Under the pieces are notes generated by a model that worked only from the letters and a program-made list of their open reading frames with translations, searched no databases and was not told where the DNA came from. Below are positions 11,841 to 24,679 of a DNA stretch of 64,000 bases, piece by piece. The position numbers and the translations under genes were made by a program. Position 1 is the first letter of the stretch; each line of letters opens with the position of its first letter. The stretch comes from Bos javanicus (Eukaryota > Chordata > Mammalia > Artiodactyla > Bovidae), in assembly GCF_032452875.1 (NCBI RefSeq), contig NC_083885.1, forward strand, positions 63,310,425-63,374,424, written 5' to 3'.

Positions 11841-13589
11841 CAGGGTTCCATAGTTGTCTGGAAGATATTCATTCAGGGAGTAAAACAATGGAAATCAGTT
11901 TTTAACCTACAGAAAATGAAAATGCCATTCTCTGCTATGAACCCACCTCGCATAACTGGGTCAGATGACGCTGTGCTTCCTTCCTTCAAACTTACGTTTT
12001 TGCGTAGAACACCAGTGAGAGTTTGGCTCTTCATACTTACTTTATGGGTAACCAGTGACAGACAAGAACAGCGAGGAAGATGTTGGTATAGATGAAGGCT
12101 ACAGAGAGCCTAAGGAGAAGGTGCAGCTGGCTGGAGTGGCCTTGAGGAAGCCGTGTTTCTGCCAACAATCAAACAGAAGAAGATCTGGTTATTCATTGAA
12201 TACACCCTGCCCCTGCACACAGGAGTTATTGTATCCTTGTGTCAAAGTGTGTCAGCAGTTTTCAACCTGATTAGTATAGTCTCCACTTCCCAGGAGGTAC
12301 CAAAGCATCCAGGAGAGATGTTAGCAGTGGATGAACAAAGAGGCCATGGAAGACCAGCAGAGGTCAGAAACCAGGTCCCCCAGGCATTGATGCAGTTTTT
12401 CTCTGCTGCCCCATATGACAAGGCATGGTGACTTTGCATGAATCGGGACCACTTTAATCCTCCATATATTTCCCCCTCCATCCACATATACCTGGAATGG
12501 AATCCTCAAGAAGACACGACACTTTTATTTCTGTCTGTGGAATGTTTCATTCATAAAACACTAACAGAGGAATAGCACATAATTAAGGTGCTCCCTAAAA
12601 ATTTCAGCTTGTCCGCTTGCTTCATTCCTTAAGATCTTGGTGGAGGGAGGGGAAGAATCTCCCTTAAGTATGGGGTCAAGTCACTCAGTCTCGCTTTGTT
12701 CAATTTAGAAATTCCCAGTTCCAGAGAATGAGGAACTCAATGCCCACTCTGGTTCTAATATAGACCATGGTCTCAAATGCTGGCATGACAGGGATGTTGA
12801 GTCCAAAGTCACAGAACTGGGAGGTAGTAGAACCAACAGAACCCCCTATCTTCTAAGAAATTTGCTGAGATAGGAGACCGTTTTGCTTACCTTCTGTGAT
12901 GTGTGGATCCACGGTTGATGGGCAAGTACTTGTAGTGAATCCTAGAGAAAAAAGCCAGAAGGAGTGAACAGTAACCTTCCTTGCCCCACCAAAGGAGGAC
13001 TCTTGTTTCTGGAAGGTTGACCTCCTGCATTTCTCTGACTCTGTCATCTCTCAGAGCACTGATGGGGGAGGGGAGAGCTTCTGGTCCCTCACTGCGAATG
13101 CATTGAGTAGACCCTCCATCCCGTAGAAGAGATGGTGGAAGGAGGTGGGAAGGATATTCCTGGCGATGAAAGGCAGCTGTAAGCAAGAGACATCCTCTCT
13201 GCTCCAGAGGATCAATGCTCCTTAATTGGAAAATCACCTGTATGTCAGAGGTGCTACTGGGAAAACACTAAGAACAAGGGGCCAATGCAATCCTGATCCT
13301 CCCGAATGAGCCCAGCCTCTCCTCCTCCTGGGTCTAACCTAACCCTTTTCTTTATTTGCCTGGATAGACAGGACTCTGATGTGGAGCATCCATACAGAAA
13401 GTGGAGGAGGGTTGAGATGCTATCTACCATCTCTCTTCCTCTCTGGTTCTCATTGCCTCCGTTTCTCCAGAAGCCCTAAGGTCCCCTGATGCCAGCATGG
13501 AGACCTTGACATAGAGCTCAGTGATACAGTAAGATATAGAAAAAGCAAACTGCATTTTGGGCCACCGCACTGTGATTTAGTGTATTGTA

Positions 13590-13860
13590 AAGCATGGGAG
13601 TCTTCATGGGTTCTCCAGGCAAGAATACTGGAATGGGTTGACATTTCCTCCTCCAGGGGACCATGTATTGTCAGGACTCTTCACTATGACCCGTCAGGCT
13701 TGGGTGGCCCTGCATGACTGGCTCATAGCTTCACTGAGATATGAAGGCCCTTTCACCACTTCAAGGCTGTGATCCATGTGGAGGAGAGAGTGAAGGACAG
13801 AGGAGTCTGTCATGCTGCAGTCCACAGGGTAGCAACATAGCGACTGAACAGGAACAACAA
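13590..13860 (-). repeat. BovB/SINE-derived fragment in the KIR-2 stem-D2 intron
   Basis: ttctccaggcaagaatactggaatggg followed by sequence matching the 5' part of the BovB copy at about 50130-50280. Shared with KIR-3 (24005-24260) and KIR-4 (35020-35280). Confidence 0.65.
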
Positions 13861-14610
13861 AGCAGGGGTCAGGAAGAGGTTCCTCACCTGTGACAGACAG
13901 GAACAGTGGGTCACTGGAGTCTGACCATGAGTAGGGAGAGCAAGTGAAGGAGCCGTAGCACCTGTAGACCCCGCTGTGGGCTGGGGTCCCAGGACCCAGA
14001 GGGAACTCTGCCTGGAGGGCTCCTCGGGGGCCCCGCCCCACAGTGAGCAGGCGCCCAAGGTTCTGCCCCTCCCTGAGCAGATGGAACTGGTCAAAGGCGC
14101 TCTTGGAGCTGCAGACCAAGGTCATGTTCTCTCCTGACCTCACCACGGGGTCCCCCTGGGCTGAGAGAGAGGGTTTCTTGGACAGACCTGGAAGGAGGAT
14201 ACCTTCATCATAGAGCACAAAGTAATTCTAGTCCTAATATAGGACTAAAGCCCAAAGTGCCATAAGAGAAGCTCTGTAATGAGAAGGCCACCAACCGCCA
14301 GGAGAGAAAGCCCCACAGTAAGGGATAGCCAGCACAGTGAAAACTTCAGAAATAACTTTAAAAATGGAGTGTCATTGAAAATCCTTTTAAAAAAAAATAA
14401 ATAATTTTTTAAATGGATTGTTATTTAATATCCTTTTTTAAAGAAAGAATATATGTATATGAATAACTGAATCACTCTGTTATACAACAGGAATTAACAT
14501 CTGAATTAAGCTAGACTTCAACAAACGTAATAAGATAAAATAAACTTTAAAAATCAACCAGATATGCCATTCTCTTGAGATAAACAGACTACTAACTAAA
14601 TAAATAGACT

Positions 14611-14755
14611 GCTGCTGCTGCTAAGTCACTTCAGTCCTGTCCAACTCTGTGCGACCCCATAGACGGCAGCCCACCAGGCTCCCCTGTCCCTGGGATTCTC
14701 CAGGCAAGAACACTGGAGTGGGTTGCCATTTCCTCCTCCAATGCATGAAAGTGAA
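14611..14755 (-). repeat. Bov-A2-type SINE monomer in the KIR-2 D1-D2 intron
   Basis: Starts with the (gct)n tail ctgctgctgctaagtcacttcag and contains ccaggcaagaacactgg. It is absent from the matching intron of KIR-4, so it is specific to KIR-2. Confidence 0.8.
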
Positions 14756-14870
14756 AAGTGAAATAAACAGACTAAATAAACAGATAAACAGATAAACTAA
14801 ACAAACAGACTAAATAAACAGATAAACTAAATAAACTAAATAAACAGATTAAATAAACAGACTACTAACC
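14756..14870. repeat. Simple repeat (aaataaacag)n-like
   Basis: Imperfect tandem repeats of ataaacagac/aaactaaat directly after the SINE, probably expanded from its target region. KIR-4 has only one or two such units near 35968. Confidence 0.75.
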
Positions 14871-16084
14871 ACTGCTGGGGACCATCAAAAACATGGCATT
14901 GACCCAGAAGAGATTATGGAGTGAAAATTGCCAGAATCTCATTCGATCTTTGACCACCTCTTTCTTGAGGGCGTGTTCAGCGCTGCCCTGTGCATCCCCA
15001 GGGGCTGGAAGGGACTCTTTAGCAGGAATAGTTAGAGGGACCACTCCCCGCCTCTTTGTGCAGAAGGACGCATTAAACCCTGAGGCTGAGCAACGTCAGG
15101 GTGTCAACCTTCATCTCGATCACCCAGGGGCTGGACAGCAAGGGCGTGTGATACCACAGTGTGCTGCTGACAGAGGAAGAGAATTATGACATGAAAGCAG
15201 GAAACCAACCCCTTAACCAACCATCGTTGGCTGCCTGAGCAGGGAATTGCCCAGGTTCCTGCTCTGGTACATTTTTCTCCATTGGTCGTTCTTTCATGTT
15301 CTTGCTCCTTCACTCTGTCACCGGCTGTGTCTTCTCCTTAGTACACAGCAGGGACTCTGTTCTCTTTTCCCTTCTGTGTTCACACCTCCTCTCTCTGGTT
15401 TGTTCCCTCTCCCGAGTTGTGTGCATCTCTGCATGCCTGTCATTCTCTCCCAGTACTGATGCTGGACTGAACACCAGACCTTCTGTGACACAGAGAGCAG
15501 AAGGGACGTATGGCCACACTCACCTGTTATGACGATGTCCACAGGTTCGCTGGGGGCTGACCACTCATAGGGGGAGAGTCTGAGAGAGCTGTAGCATCTG
15601 TAGGTGCCCGCACTTGCCAAAGTCATGGGGCCAATGACGGAGTCAGCTGGGACATCCCACCAGTGAGCATCTCTCCACATCTCTGGAATAGCCTTGTGCT
15701 GTTTTCTTGGTGCAGGATAAACTTGTCAAACAACACAAGTGAGTGACAGCGGAGGGTCACATTCTCTCCCCCTGCACAAGGGGCCCTGGGTGGGCTGAGA
15801 TGGAGGGTTTTGTGAACACACCTAGGAGCAAAGAGGTTGTGAGCTTCAGTGAGTCAACCCAACTTAGCCCTTCCCCTGACATCTGAAGATGTAAAACTCC
15901 TCCCTATTTTCCAGCGGAGACAATTACCCTTCCTGTGTGTTTTGTTGTATTCTCTTTAGCCTTGTTCTCAGGCTCTGGCTCACACTTTTCTTTCTGACTC
16001 ATGTTTCACTTTGCTCAAGACCTCCAGCCTCCTCTGTGCTCATTCTAAGCTCTTTAGCTGTTGGATCCACTCTCGGGTTCATGT

Positions 16085-16200
16085 GTGCATACTCAGTCAC
16101 TTCAGTTGGGTCCGACTCTGTGCATCCATGGACTGTAGCCAGCCAGGCTCCTCTGACCATGGGATTCTCCAGTTGAGAATACTGAGTGGGTTGCCATGCT
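16085..16200 (-). repeat. Bov-tA SINE fragment in the KIR-2 D0-D1 intron
   Basis: gcatactcagtcacttcagttg ... gggattctccagttgagaatactgag. Shared with KIR-4 at 37205-37330. Confidence 0.75.
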
Positions 16201-17228
16201 CTCAGCTTAATCCCACCCCTAATATGTGTAGTGTGGGCTGGGGTGGGTCTGAGGATGCATACTCTGGCTCCCTTCACACTCATCTAGAATGTGGATGATG
16301 ACTGCAGGACGTTGAGGTGGAGGTGGAGAAAAGGGAACATTTCCCCACCTGTGATCCCACCTCATGCCTCTGAAACATTCCTGGGACTCCTCCCTGGGGC
16401 TCCAGATCCTTCAAATGGGATTACAGCTCCCTACTGGGTAGCAAGTGCTGTTCAGGGTCATGCCCCATCCTCCCTGCTGGCAGGCAGTGGCAGCATCCTG
16501 TCTAACTCATACCTAGGGAGTCTCCTCCTTTCTGCGCTGGGGCACCCCATCCCTCTATTCAACACCCTGAGTTTAAACTCTCAGAGTGGGTTCTCTTTCC
16601 CTGGTTCCGTGGTGGCTGGGAATCCTGAGGAAGTCTTGGGCTGCACTGGCAAGTGGACCTAGGGTAGGATTGTCTGCAGGCACGTATGTACCGGGCTGGG
16701 CTGGACCTCTCCTACCTGTGACCACAATTTGCAGGGGTTCACTGGGTGCAGACCATAGGCTCCAGAACACATGCCAGGACCTGGCATGTTCTCTGGTCAC
16801 CAGCTCAAGGGTGAAGTTGTTGAAATAATGTCCCTGGAGCTCAGGCAAACACCTTTCCCCATCTATTTTGAACAGTGTGAATCTCTGAAGTGGAGAATGG
16901 GAGTGACACCAAAGAGTCACAGTCTGTCCTAAGGGAACCACGGGGCTTGGTCAGGCAGACAAAGACAGCTTCTCATATCTACCTAGAAGAGAAAGAGACA
17001 CAGGCTTTGAGAAGAAAATAGGAATGGTCAGCTCTCCCCACTGCCCTCATGGGAGGGCTCTGCCTTTAATTCTTCGAATTCTCCTCCCCTAAAGTGCATC
17101 ACCCTGATGCTCAAGGACACCTGGGGCTTGGGGACAGACAGAGACACAGTAAATTCAGGACAGACATCATGGAAATTCTGAGGACATGGGTTGACAAAAT
17201 GTTGAAACCTTTCTCTCAACACAAAAAA

Positions 17229-17605
17229 ACGGGATTCCTGGGCGGTCCAGTGGTTAGGACTTGGCACTTTCTCTGCCAAGGGCCCCAGTTGAAACCCTGA
17301 TCAGGGAACTAAGATCCTGGAAGTTGCACAATGAAGACAAAATAAAACGCCACAGAAAAATTGATGCATGGACAAGAAGCGAAACGACTTCCCTGTTGCA
17401 TTTGTTGTAGCTCAAAATGGTAAAGAATCTTCCTGCAAGGCAGGAGACCAGGGTTCAGTCCCTCAGTTGGCAAGATCCCCTGGACAAGGAAATGGCAACT
17501 ACCTCCATATTCTTGGCTGGAGAATCCCATGGACAGAGGAGCCTGGTGAGCTATAGTCTGTGGGGTCAAAAGGAGTCAGACACGACCGACTAACACTAAC
17601 ACAAC
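17229..17605 (+). repeat. CHR SINE and Bov-tA SINE pair in the KIR-2 leader-D0 intron
   Basis: The CHR fragment is 17229-17350 and the Bov-tA copy 17385-17605. They have the same order and spacing as in KIR-1 and KIR-4. Confidence 0.8.
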
Positions 17606-18320
17606 TAAGCAGTGAAAAAGCCACTTGACTGAAAAGAAGGAAGTAAACCTTGAACCTCGCTCCTTTGTTAGCTAACCTACAATCACACATCAAATATGTG
17701 AAAAGGTCCAGGTGGCCCTGCCTGATGACCAGACCCTTCGCTGGGGTCAGGTCTAGCGGGTGGTCCTGCAGATCCTGTTGTTAAGGGCCAGTTGGAGATG
17801 CCAGGAGCCAGCTTGTAGGGGAGGGTCTGTGGGCTGCAGTCTCTTGCTCCCCTCTCATGAGAGAAATGGCACTCAGTAGGCCTACCTCCAGCTCCCAGAC
17901 TTCACACTGTCCCTTCAGGTCCAAGTCCAAACCTGGGCTAACCTCTGGGGAGAGTGAAGATGAGTATCGAGGCCAATAGGAGGACCTGGGATCCACAGGG
18001 CACACGGCTCTCACTGTACTGACAGGGGTCTCACGCCAGCCCCCAGGGTCATCTGCATCAGCTCCAACTGCTCTGCTCAACAGAGAAATAAGGGATGGGA
18101 GGGCTCACCCACAGCTGCCCAGATCCTCAGACTCACACAGAATCCTAGAAGGATAAGCATGTCAGAGATGGCTTGTCCTGATGGACCCCATGCTCTTTGC
18201 ACCCTCACGCAGGGAACCTGGTCAGTGATGCAAGGACTCCCCGATTTCCACCATAACCCTCTCCAACCATGTCTTTCTGGACTCACTGAGACTCAGGAGG
18301 CTGAGGAGTGTGGGGCACAT

Positions 18321-18410
18321 GGCTCTGCTTCTGTGAGACAGGAGGCAGAACTGAGCAAAGCTGACAGAGTCACAGGATGCGGAAGGCGGGCGGTGCTATT
18401 GGTACAGTCA
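18321..18410 (-). promoter_or_regulatory. Putative KIR-2 proximal promoter
   Basis: Near-identical to the KIR-4 segment: plus-strand GC box in ggcgggcggtg, ETS-like gcggaag and attgg (CCAAT on the minus strand). Inferred from conservation between units. Confidence 0.35.
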
Positions 18411-20607
18411 GCCTGGGTCATGTCACGTGGGATGATGGCCAGCCTCTTCTCATGCCAGGCATGGAAATCTGACCTGAACCACATCGCTGAGCACGCCTCA
18501 TGACCCAAGCATGACATTTATTTCCCTAAACACTGTAAACCTTAGAGATTCGAACAGGTCTTGCTGCCTTTAGGAAGTAGAAACGGTGCTTCAGTGTATA
18601 CCATGCAGGATGCTTTTCCCAAGCTCATGATAAATCTCATTAACCTTAATTCTTTAAAGAAGAGAAATCACATGTTCCCACCTCATACGTTAGGCTCAGT
18701 GCAGATTGCCAATTAAAGACTCATTAATAGATACTTTTATTCTGCATTCTTATGGAGGACTAGACATGCATATTATGGCTCTTGGAAAATATTAAAAAAT
18801 TCTACATTGATTAAAAAATTAACTCTGTTAGTTTCAGATGTACAACAAAGTGATTCAGTTATACATATACATGCATCTATTGCTTTTCAAATTCTTTTGC
18901 CACTTAGGTAGTTACAGAATATGAAGTATTCTCTGTTTTATACAGCTTGTCATCCGTTTTTAGTATAGGCGTGTATATATGTGAGTCCCAAACTTCCAAT
19001 CTAACCTGCTCCTGATACTATCCCTCCTGGTAGCCATAAATTCATTGTCTGTGAGTCTGTTTTGTAAATAAGTTCATTTTTTCAGACGTCACAAGTAAGC
19101 AATATCATGTGATATTTTTCTTTCTCTGACTCTTCTTCATCTGAAATTATTTCGTGACTGTGAGTGGAAACTTTGCACACAGACACTCTCTTTGTCTCTC
19201 TCTCTTCATCCCTTTCCAATCCAAGGACCACACATGTACACAAAGATAATGTGTGTAAAGATGACTGTCGTGTTTTTTAGGGAGGGGGATTTGTTCTGCC
19301 TGAAAAGGTGGACCACATTGCTTACTAGATACTCAAATGAACAGAAAAATGTCAAGTAGAGACTTCCAAGCTCCAGAATGCTTGAGTGAGGGGCGTGTCC
19401 ACATCAATCAACTCCAAACTGGGGCAAAATGGCCCAGCTGTTTCAGGACTCCAAGGGCAGACATACACCCAGTTCAGTGGTTGTTCATAGACAGGAAATA
19501 ACCTCAGTAAGGGCAGAGATTCCACACGGTTTTCCTGGGGGTGGGGGTCGTTAACATTAGTGATGCTCCCTAAGTAATAAATCTGGTCGCCTTCTGATCA
19601 TATTGTGTCTAGTGGGAGTAACAGTACAGTCTCCCTTCTTAAAATTTCCTCTTGTTTACTTAATATCATGTTTCAGAATTGATCTGTATTCTTTGTCATT
19701 TCAGTTTGTGCATTTTTACTGCCATGTAATGTTTCATTGCAGACATATAAACCACAATTTTTTAAAAATTAAAAAAATTTATTGAAGTATAATTCATTTG
19801 TGCTGTACAGCAAATTGATTCAGGTTGACATGTATATTCTTTTTCATTATGGTTTATGGCAAGATACTGAATAGAATTCCCTGTGCCATACTGTAGGACC
19901 TCATTCTTTATCCATTCTATGTATAAATAGATTTCATCTGCTAAACCCAAGCACCAAGTCCTTCCCTCCTTGGCAACCACAAGCCTGTTCTCTATGTCTG
20001 TGAGTTTGTTCTTTTTTCATTGATATGTTCCTTTTAGATTCCACATATGGGTGATATTACAGAAAATTGTCTTTCTCTTTCTGTCAACTTCACTTAATAT
20101 GTTAATCTGCAGGTTCATCCCTGCTGCTGCAAATGGCATGATTTCATTTTTTAGATGTCTGAGTGGTATTACATTCTCTGTGTGTATAAGCATATACCAC
20201 TTCTTTCTCCATTCATCTCTCGATGGACAATTAGGCTGTTCCCATGTTTGGCTACTGTAAGTTAGGCTGCTATGAACATAGGGGTGCATGAATCTTCTCA
20301 AGGTATAGTTTTTTTTGAGATATATGCTCGGGACTGGAATTGTTGGATCATATGGAAACTCTGTTTTTACTTTTTTTGAGGAACTTCCACACTGTTTTCT
20401 ACAGTGGCTGCACCAGTTTCCACTCCCCCAACAGTGTAAGAGTGTTTCCCTCTTCTCCACACCCTCTCCAGCATGTTATTCATCAACTGTCTAATGATGG
20501 CCATTCTGATCGCTATGAGGTGGTGCCTCCTTGCAGTATCGATTTGCCTTTCTCTACTAATGAGCAATGCTGAGCATCTTTTCATATGCTTGTTGGTCAT
20601 CTGCGTA
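18321..20607 (-). repeat. Segmental duplication, truncated copy 2: 5' flank of KIR-2
   Basis: Matches 1976-5020 and 39464-41790 (promoter-like segment, L1 fragments at 18820-19110 and 19770-20607), then stops abruptly. It holds no gene. The missing remainder is about 4-5 kb relative to the other two copies. Confidence 0.85.
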
Positions 20608-21296
20608 TCCCATGCACAGAGGAGCCTAGCGAGCTACACAATGTCATGGGTTCGCAAAGAGTTGGACATGACTGAGTTGACTTAGCACACAGACACGCAG
20701 CCTCATGTGGCAAGTGGCACCACACTGGATATCTCAAACAGAATATACTTCCTCTTTCTATTTGGCCAATTTGCATTGCTTTTGTTATTGTTTCATGGGA
20801 AGCATTTTGTTTTAAATATAGCAGTGTGCACATGTCACCTTTAATCTTCCAATCTATCTCTCCCCTCATCCTTTCTCTCTGTAACTCGAAGTTTGTTCTC
20901 CAAGTCTACAAGTCTGTTTCTGTCTTGTAAACAAGTTCATCCTTGTAAACTATTACTGAACACAGGATTTTTTTTTGAATGGCTTCTTTTATTTTGAACT
21001 GAATAATTTGAAGACTCAACTTGCAAATTTTTATGCTTTACTGGAATTTTCAAAAAAGTAGGACGATCATGGTAACCTACCCTGTATATGGGATTGATTC
21101 GAATATCTTCCCCCAGAAGGTTAGATAGTTAAAATAGAGTGTTAGAATAGCCAGGGGATTACTAAGAGGTGGTAGGATTTTTGAAGATGATCCTATAATT
21201 CCTGGACTCCACTCTTAACTTCAGAGCTGCTGGGCTGCCTTGGAGGAGGAGAAGGAGTGCCCACGGAGCAACCCCTTTAAAAAGTGTTGTAGCTCT
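20608..21296. other. KIR-3 3' flank (half SINE, L1 fragment, unique sequence)
   Basis: Begins mid-SINE (gcacagaggagcctagcgagc) and aligns with 10268-11000 downstream of KIR-2. I see no gene. Confidence 0.7.
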
Positions 21297-22004
21297 TCAA
21301 TTTATAACACTCTGTGTGCTCAAAGATGGGGCCAGGTCAGGGTCAGCATGATCTTGGTTTACATCGAATTCCTCATAGATACTGGTCTCCGCAAAGAGGT
21401 GCATGAGGCTCAATGGAGTGGGATTGAACACTCTCTCAGAGAGAGTCCTGTAGTTAAACTGGACGAATATCACATCCTCTGCTGATGGGTCCTGAGAGGA
21501 AGGAGATGTGAATGATGGAATGAAACGTGATCTTCAAAGGCTGGAGCATTGGGCACATTGGAGGGGCTCGGGCTATTGCAAGGGTTTGGGCTGGGAAGAT
21601 CCACCTCGCCGTTCACTATTCTGTCTTCCTTGGACTCTCCTCCCCTGATGGCAACATCTCTGAATGAAAAAGAGTCAAGGGTTTTGGCGGGGGGAGACGG
21701 GGGCGGCGATTCTTCTAGACCTTGATATCTTTGGTGGGGACATCAAAGCCAAAAAAAGCAGGGGCGTACCCCAGGTTGCTGAGTTTGTCTACTCCACTAA
21801 ATTAAAAAACAAAACAAAAACACAAACATTCCATATATAAGCCCAGCCACTGACGGACTCTCTCAGGAATCTGTGCAAACCCATGGAGCCCATCCTACAT
21901 CTTCTATTATGGACCATCCTCTAATGCGTATCAGTAGATTCCCAAGATCATAAAGGGGAGAACAGATGGCTGTGGTTGAAAGGAAGAACAGGGCTTGGAA
22001 TGTC

Positions 22005-22240
22005 TCTGGTGGCCTAGGGATTAAGGGTCAACTTACGACTTCAGGGAGCATGGGTTCTATCCCTGGTGGGAGAACTGAGGTCTCACATGCCTTGAAGAAA
22101 CTATCCTCAATCCTGCAACTGCTGATCCCATGATCTCTGGAGACTTGAACTGCACCCAGCACTGCAATGAGGATCCCCCATGCTGCAGCTGAGACCTAAT
22201 GCAGCTAAGAATAAATTAACACATTTTCATAAAAAGAACA
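22005..22240 (+). repeat. CHR-type SINE in the KIR-3 TM-cytoplasmic intron
   Basis: Same insertion as 11585-11840 (KIR-2) and 33297-33540 (KIR-4); the A-tail is eroded. Confidence 0.7.
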
Positions 22241-24004
22241 GGGTTCCATAGGTCTCTGGAAGAGATTCATTTAGGGATTACAACAAAGGAAATCATCTTT
22301 TAACCTACCAGAAGTGAAAATGCCATTCTCTGCTATAAGCCCACCTCCCCCTGGGTCAGATAGTGCTGTGCTTCCCTCCTTCAGACTTATGATTTTGTGT
22401 AGAACATGTGTAACAGTTTGGCTCTTCATACTTACTTTTTGGGTAACCAGTGACAGACAAGAACAGCGAGGAAGATGCTGGTATAGACGAAGGCTATGGA
22501 GAGCCTAAGGAGAAGGTGCAACTGGCTGGAGTGGCCTTGAGGAAGCCATGCTTCTGCCAGCAAGCCAAGGGAAGAAGGTCTGGTTATTCATTGCATACAC
22601 CCTGCCCCTACACACAGGAGTTATTGTATCCTTGTGTCAAAGTGTGTCAGCATCCCTCAATCTGATCAGTATGGTCTCCACTTCCCAGGAGGTACCAAAG
22701 CATCCAGGAGAGATACTAGCAGTGGATGAAGTAAAGAGGACATGCAAGACCAGCAGCAGTCTGAAACCAGGTCCCCCAGGCACCGATGCAGTTTTTCCTC
22801 TGCTGCCCCGTATAATAAGGCATGGTGTTTTTGGGTGAATGGAGACCTCTTTAGTCCACAATACATTTCCCCCTCCATCCACATAGACCTGGAATGGAAT
22901 CCTCAAAAAGACACAACACTTCTATTTCTGAACTGTGGAATGTTTAGTTCATAAAACACTAACAGAGGAATAGCACATATTAAAGGTGCTCCCTAAAATT
23001 ATCCCCTTGTCCCCCCAATCCTTCCCCAAAGATACTGGTGGAGGGAGGGTAAGCATGGGGTCAGGTCACTCTGTCTCACTGTGTTCAATTTAGAAATTCC
23101 CAGTCCCAGAGAATCAGAAACTCAGTGCCCCCTCTGGTTCTAATACAGGCCATGATCTCAAATGCTGACATGACAGGGATGTTGAGGAGCCCAAAGTCAC
23201 AGAACTGGGAGGTGGTAGAACCAACACTCATACAGGAACCCTCTGTCTTCTAAGAAATTTGCTGAGATAGGAGACCATCTTGCTTACCTTCTGTGGTGTG
23301 TGGATCCATGGTTGATGGACAAGTACTTGTAGTGGATCCTAGGGGAAAAAAGCCAGAAGGGGTGAACAAGTAACCTTCCTCATACTTGACTGAAAGTGGA
23401 CTGCTCTTTCTGGAAGGTTGACCTCCAGTCTGTCCTTGAGTCTGTCATCCGTCAGAGCACTGATGGGGCAGGGGAGGGCATCTGGTACCTCCTGGGGAAT
23501 GCATTGAGTAGACCCTCCACCCTGGAGAAGAGATGGTGGAAGGAGGCAGGAAAGATATGCCTGGCAATGAAAGACAGCTGTAATCAAGAGACATTCTGTC
23601 TGCTCCAGGAATGAGTATCTATGCTCCTTAATTGGAAAATCATTTGTATGTCAGGGGTCCTTCTGGGAAAACATTAAGAGCAAAGGGCTGATGCAATCTC
23701 TGATCCTCCCAAATGAGCCCAGCCTCTCCTCCTCCTGGGTCTACCCTGACCCTTTTCTTTATTTGCTTGGATAGAAAGGACTCTGATGTGGAGCATCCAT
23801 ACACGGGGTGGAAGAGGGTTTTGATGCCATCTACCATTTCTCTTCCTCTCTGGTTCTCATCTCCTCTATTTCTCCAGAAGCCCTAAGGTCCCCTGATGCC
23901 AGCACGGAGACCTTGAGATAGAGCTCAGTGATACAGTAAGATATTATGGAAAAAGCCAAACAGCCTTTTTGGCCACCACAATGTGATTTAGTGTACTGTA
24001 AAAG

Positions 24005-24260
24005 ATGGGACTCTTCATGGGGTTCTGGAGGCAAGAATACTGCAGTGATTTGCCATTTCCTCCTCCAGGGGACCACGTTTTGTCAGAACTCTTGACTATG
24101 ACCCATCAGGCTCGGGTGGCCCTGCTCAAATGGCTCATGGTTTCATTGAGTTACACAAGCCCCCTCACCACAACAAAGTTGCGATCCTTGAAGGGGAGAA
24201 TGTGAAGGACAGAGGAGTCTGTCGTGCTGCAGTCCACAGGGTCGTGAAGAGTTAGACACA
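24005..24260 (-). repeat. BovB/SINE-derived fragment in the KIR-3 stem-D2 intron
   Basis: Paralogue of 13590-13860 and 35020-35280. Its presence here shows that KIR-3 downstream of D2 shares ancestry with KIR-2 and KIR-4. Confidence 0.65.
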
Positions 24261-24679
24261 GCTTAGCCACTGAACAGGAACAACAAAGCATGGGCCAGGA
24301 AGAGGTTGCTCACCTGTGACAGGAACAGTGGGTCGCTGGAGTTTGACCATGAGTAGGGAGAGCGAGTGAAGGAGCCGTAGAACCTGTAGACCCCGCTGTG
24401 GGCTGGAGTCCCAGGACCCAGGGGGAACTCTGCCTGGAGTGCTCCATGGGGGATCCGCCCTCCAGCCAGCGGGCGCCCAAGGTTCTACCCCTCCCTGAGG
24501 AGATGGAACTGGTCAAAGGCGCTCTCGAAGCTGCAGACCAAGGTCACGTTCTCCCATGACCTCACCACGGTCCCCCCTGTGCTGAGAGAGAGGGTTTCTT
24601 GGACAGACCTGGAAGGAGGAGAGGCAGTTTCATGAGACAGGCTCTTCCCAAATCCCATGTCCTTCACCCCTGAACTGAG

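Larger units (their letters stand above)
11011..18320 (-). pseudogene. KIR: KIR-2: activating-type KIR pseudogene, nine exons
   Basis: Exons: leader 18287-18320 and 18109-18144; D0 16716-16982; D1 15524-15821; D2 13888-14187; stem 12891-12941; TM 12041-12158; cytoplasmic 11217-11269 and 11011-11106. D0 has an in-frame TGA replacing the first conserved Trp codon (16951-16953), and compensating indels remove the second Ig cysteine. D1 has two separate 1-nt deletions (near 15768 and 15652). D2 is open with VTLVC/YRC cysteines and WSDSSDP. The TM segment has an arginine near its outer end (HLLLRLSVAF), a mark of adaptor-coupled activating receptors. The TM exon is 118 nt against 123 in KIR-4, which shifts the tail frame. 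The exon-8 donor reads CT, not GT, and the ITIM tyrosine is Phe (VIFTHL). Skipping D0, as in human two-domain KIRs, would not repair D1, so I call it a pseudogene. Confidence 0.85.
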
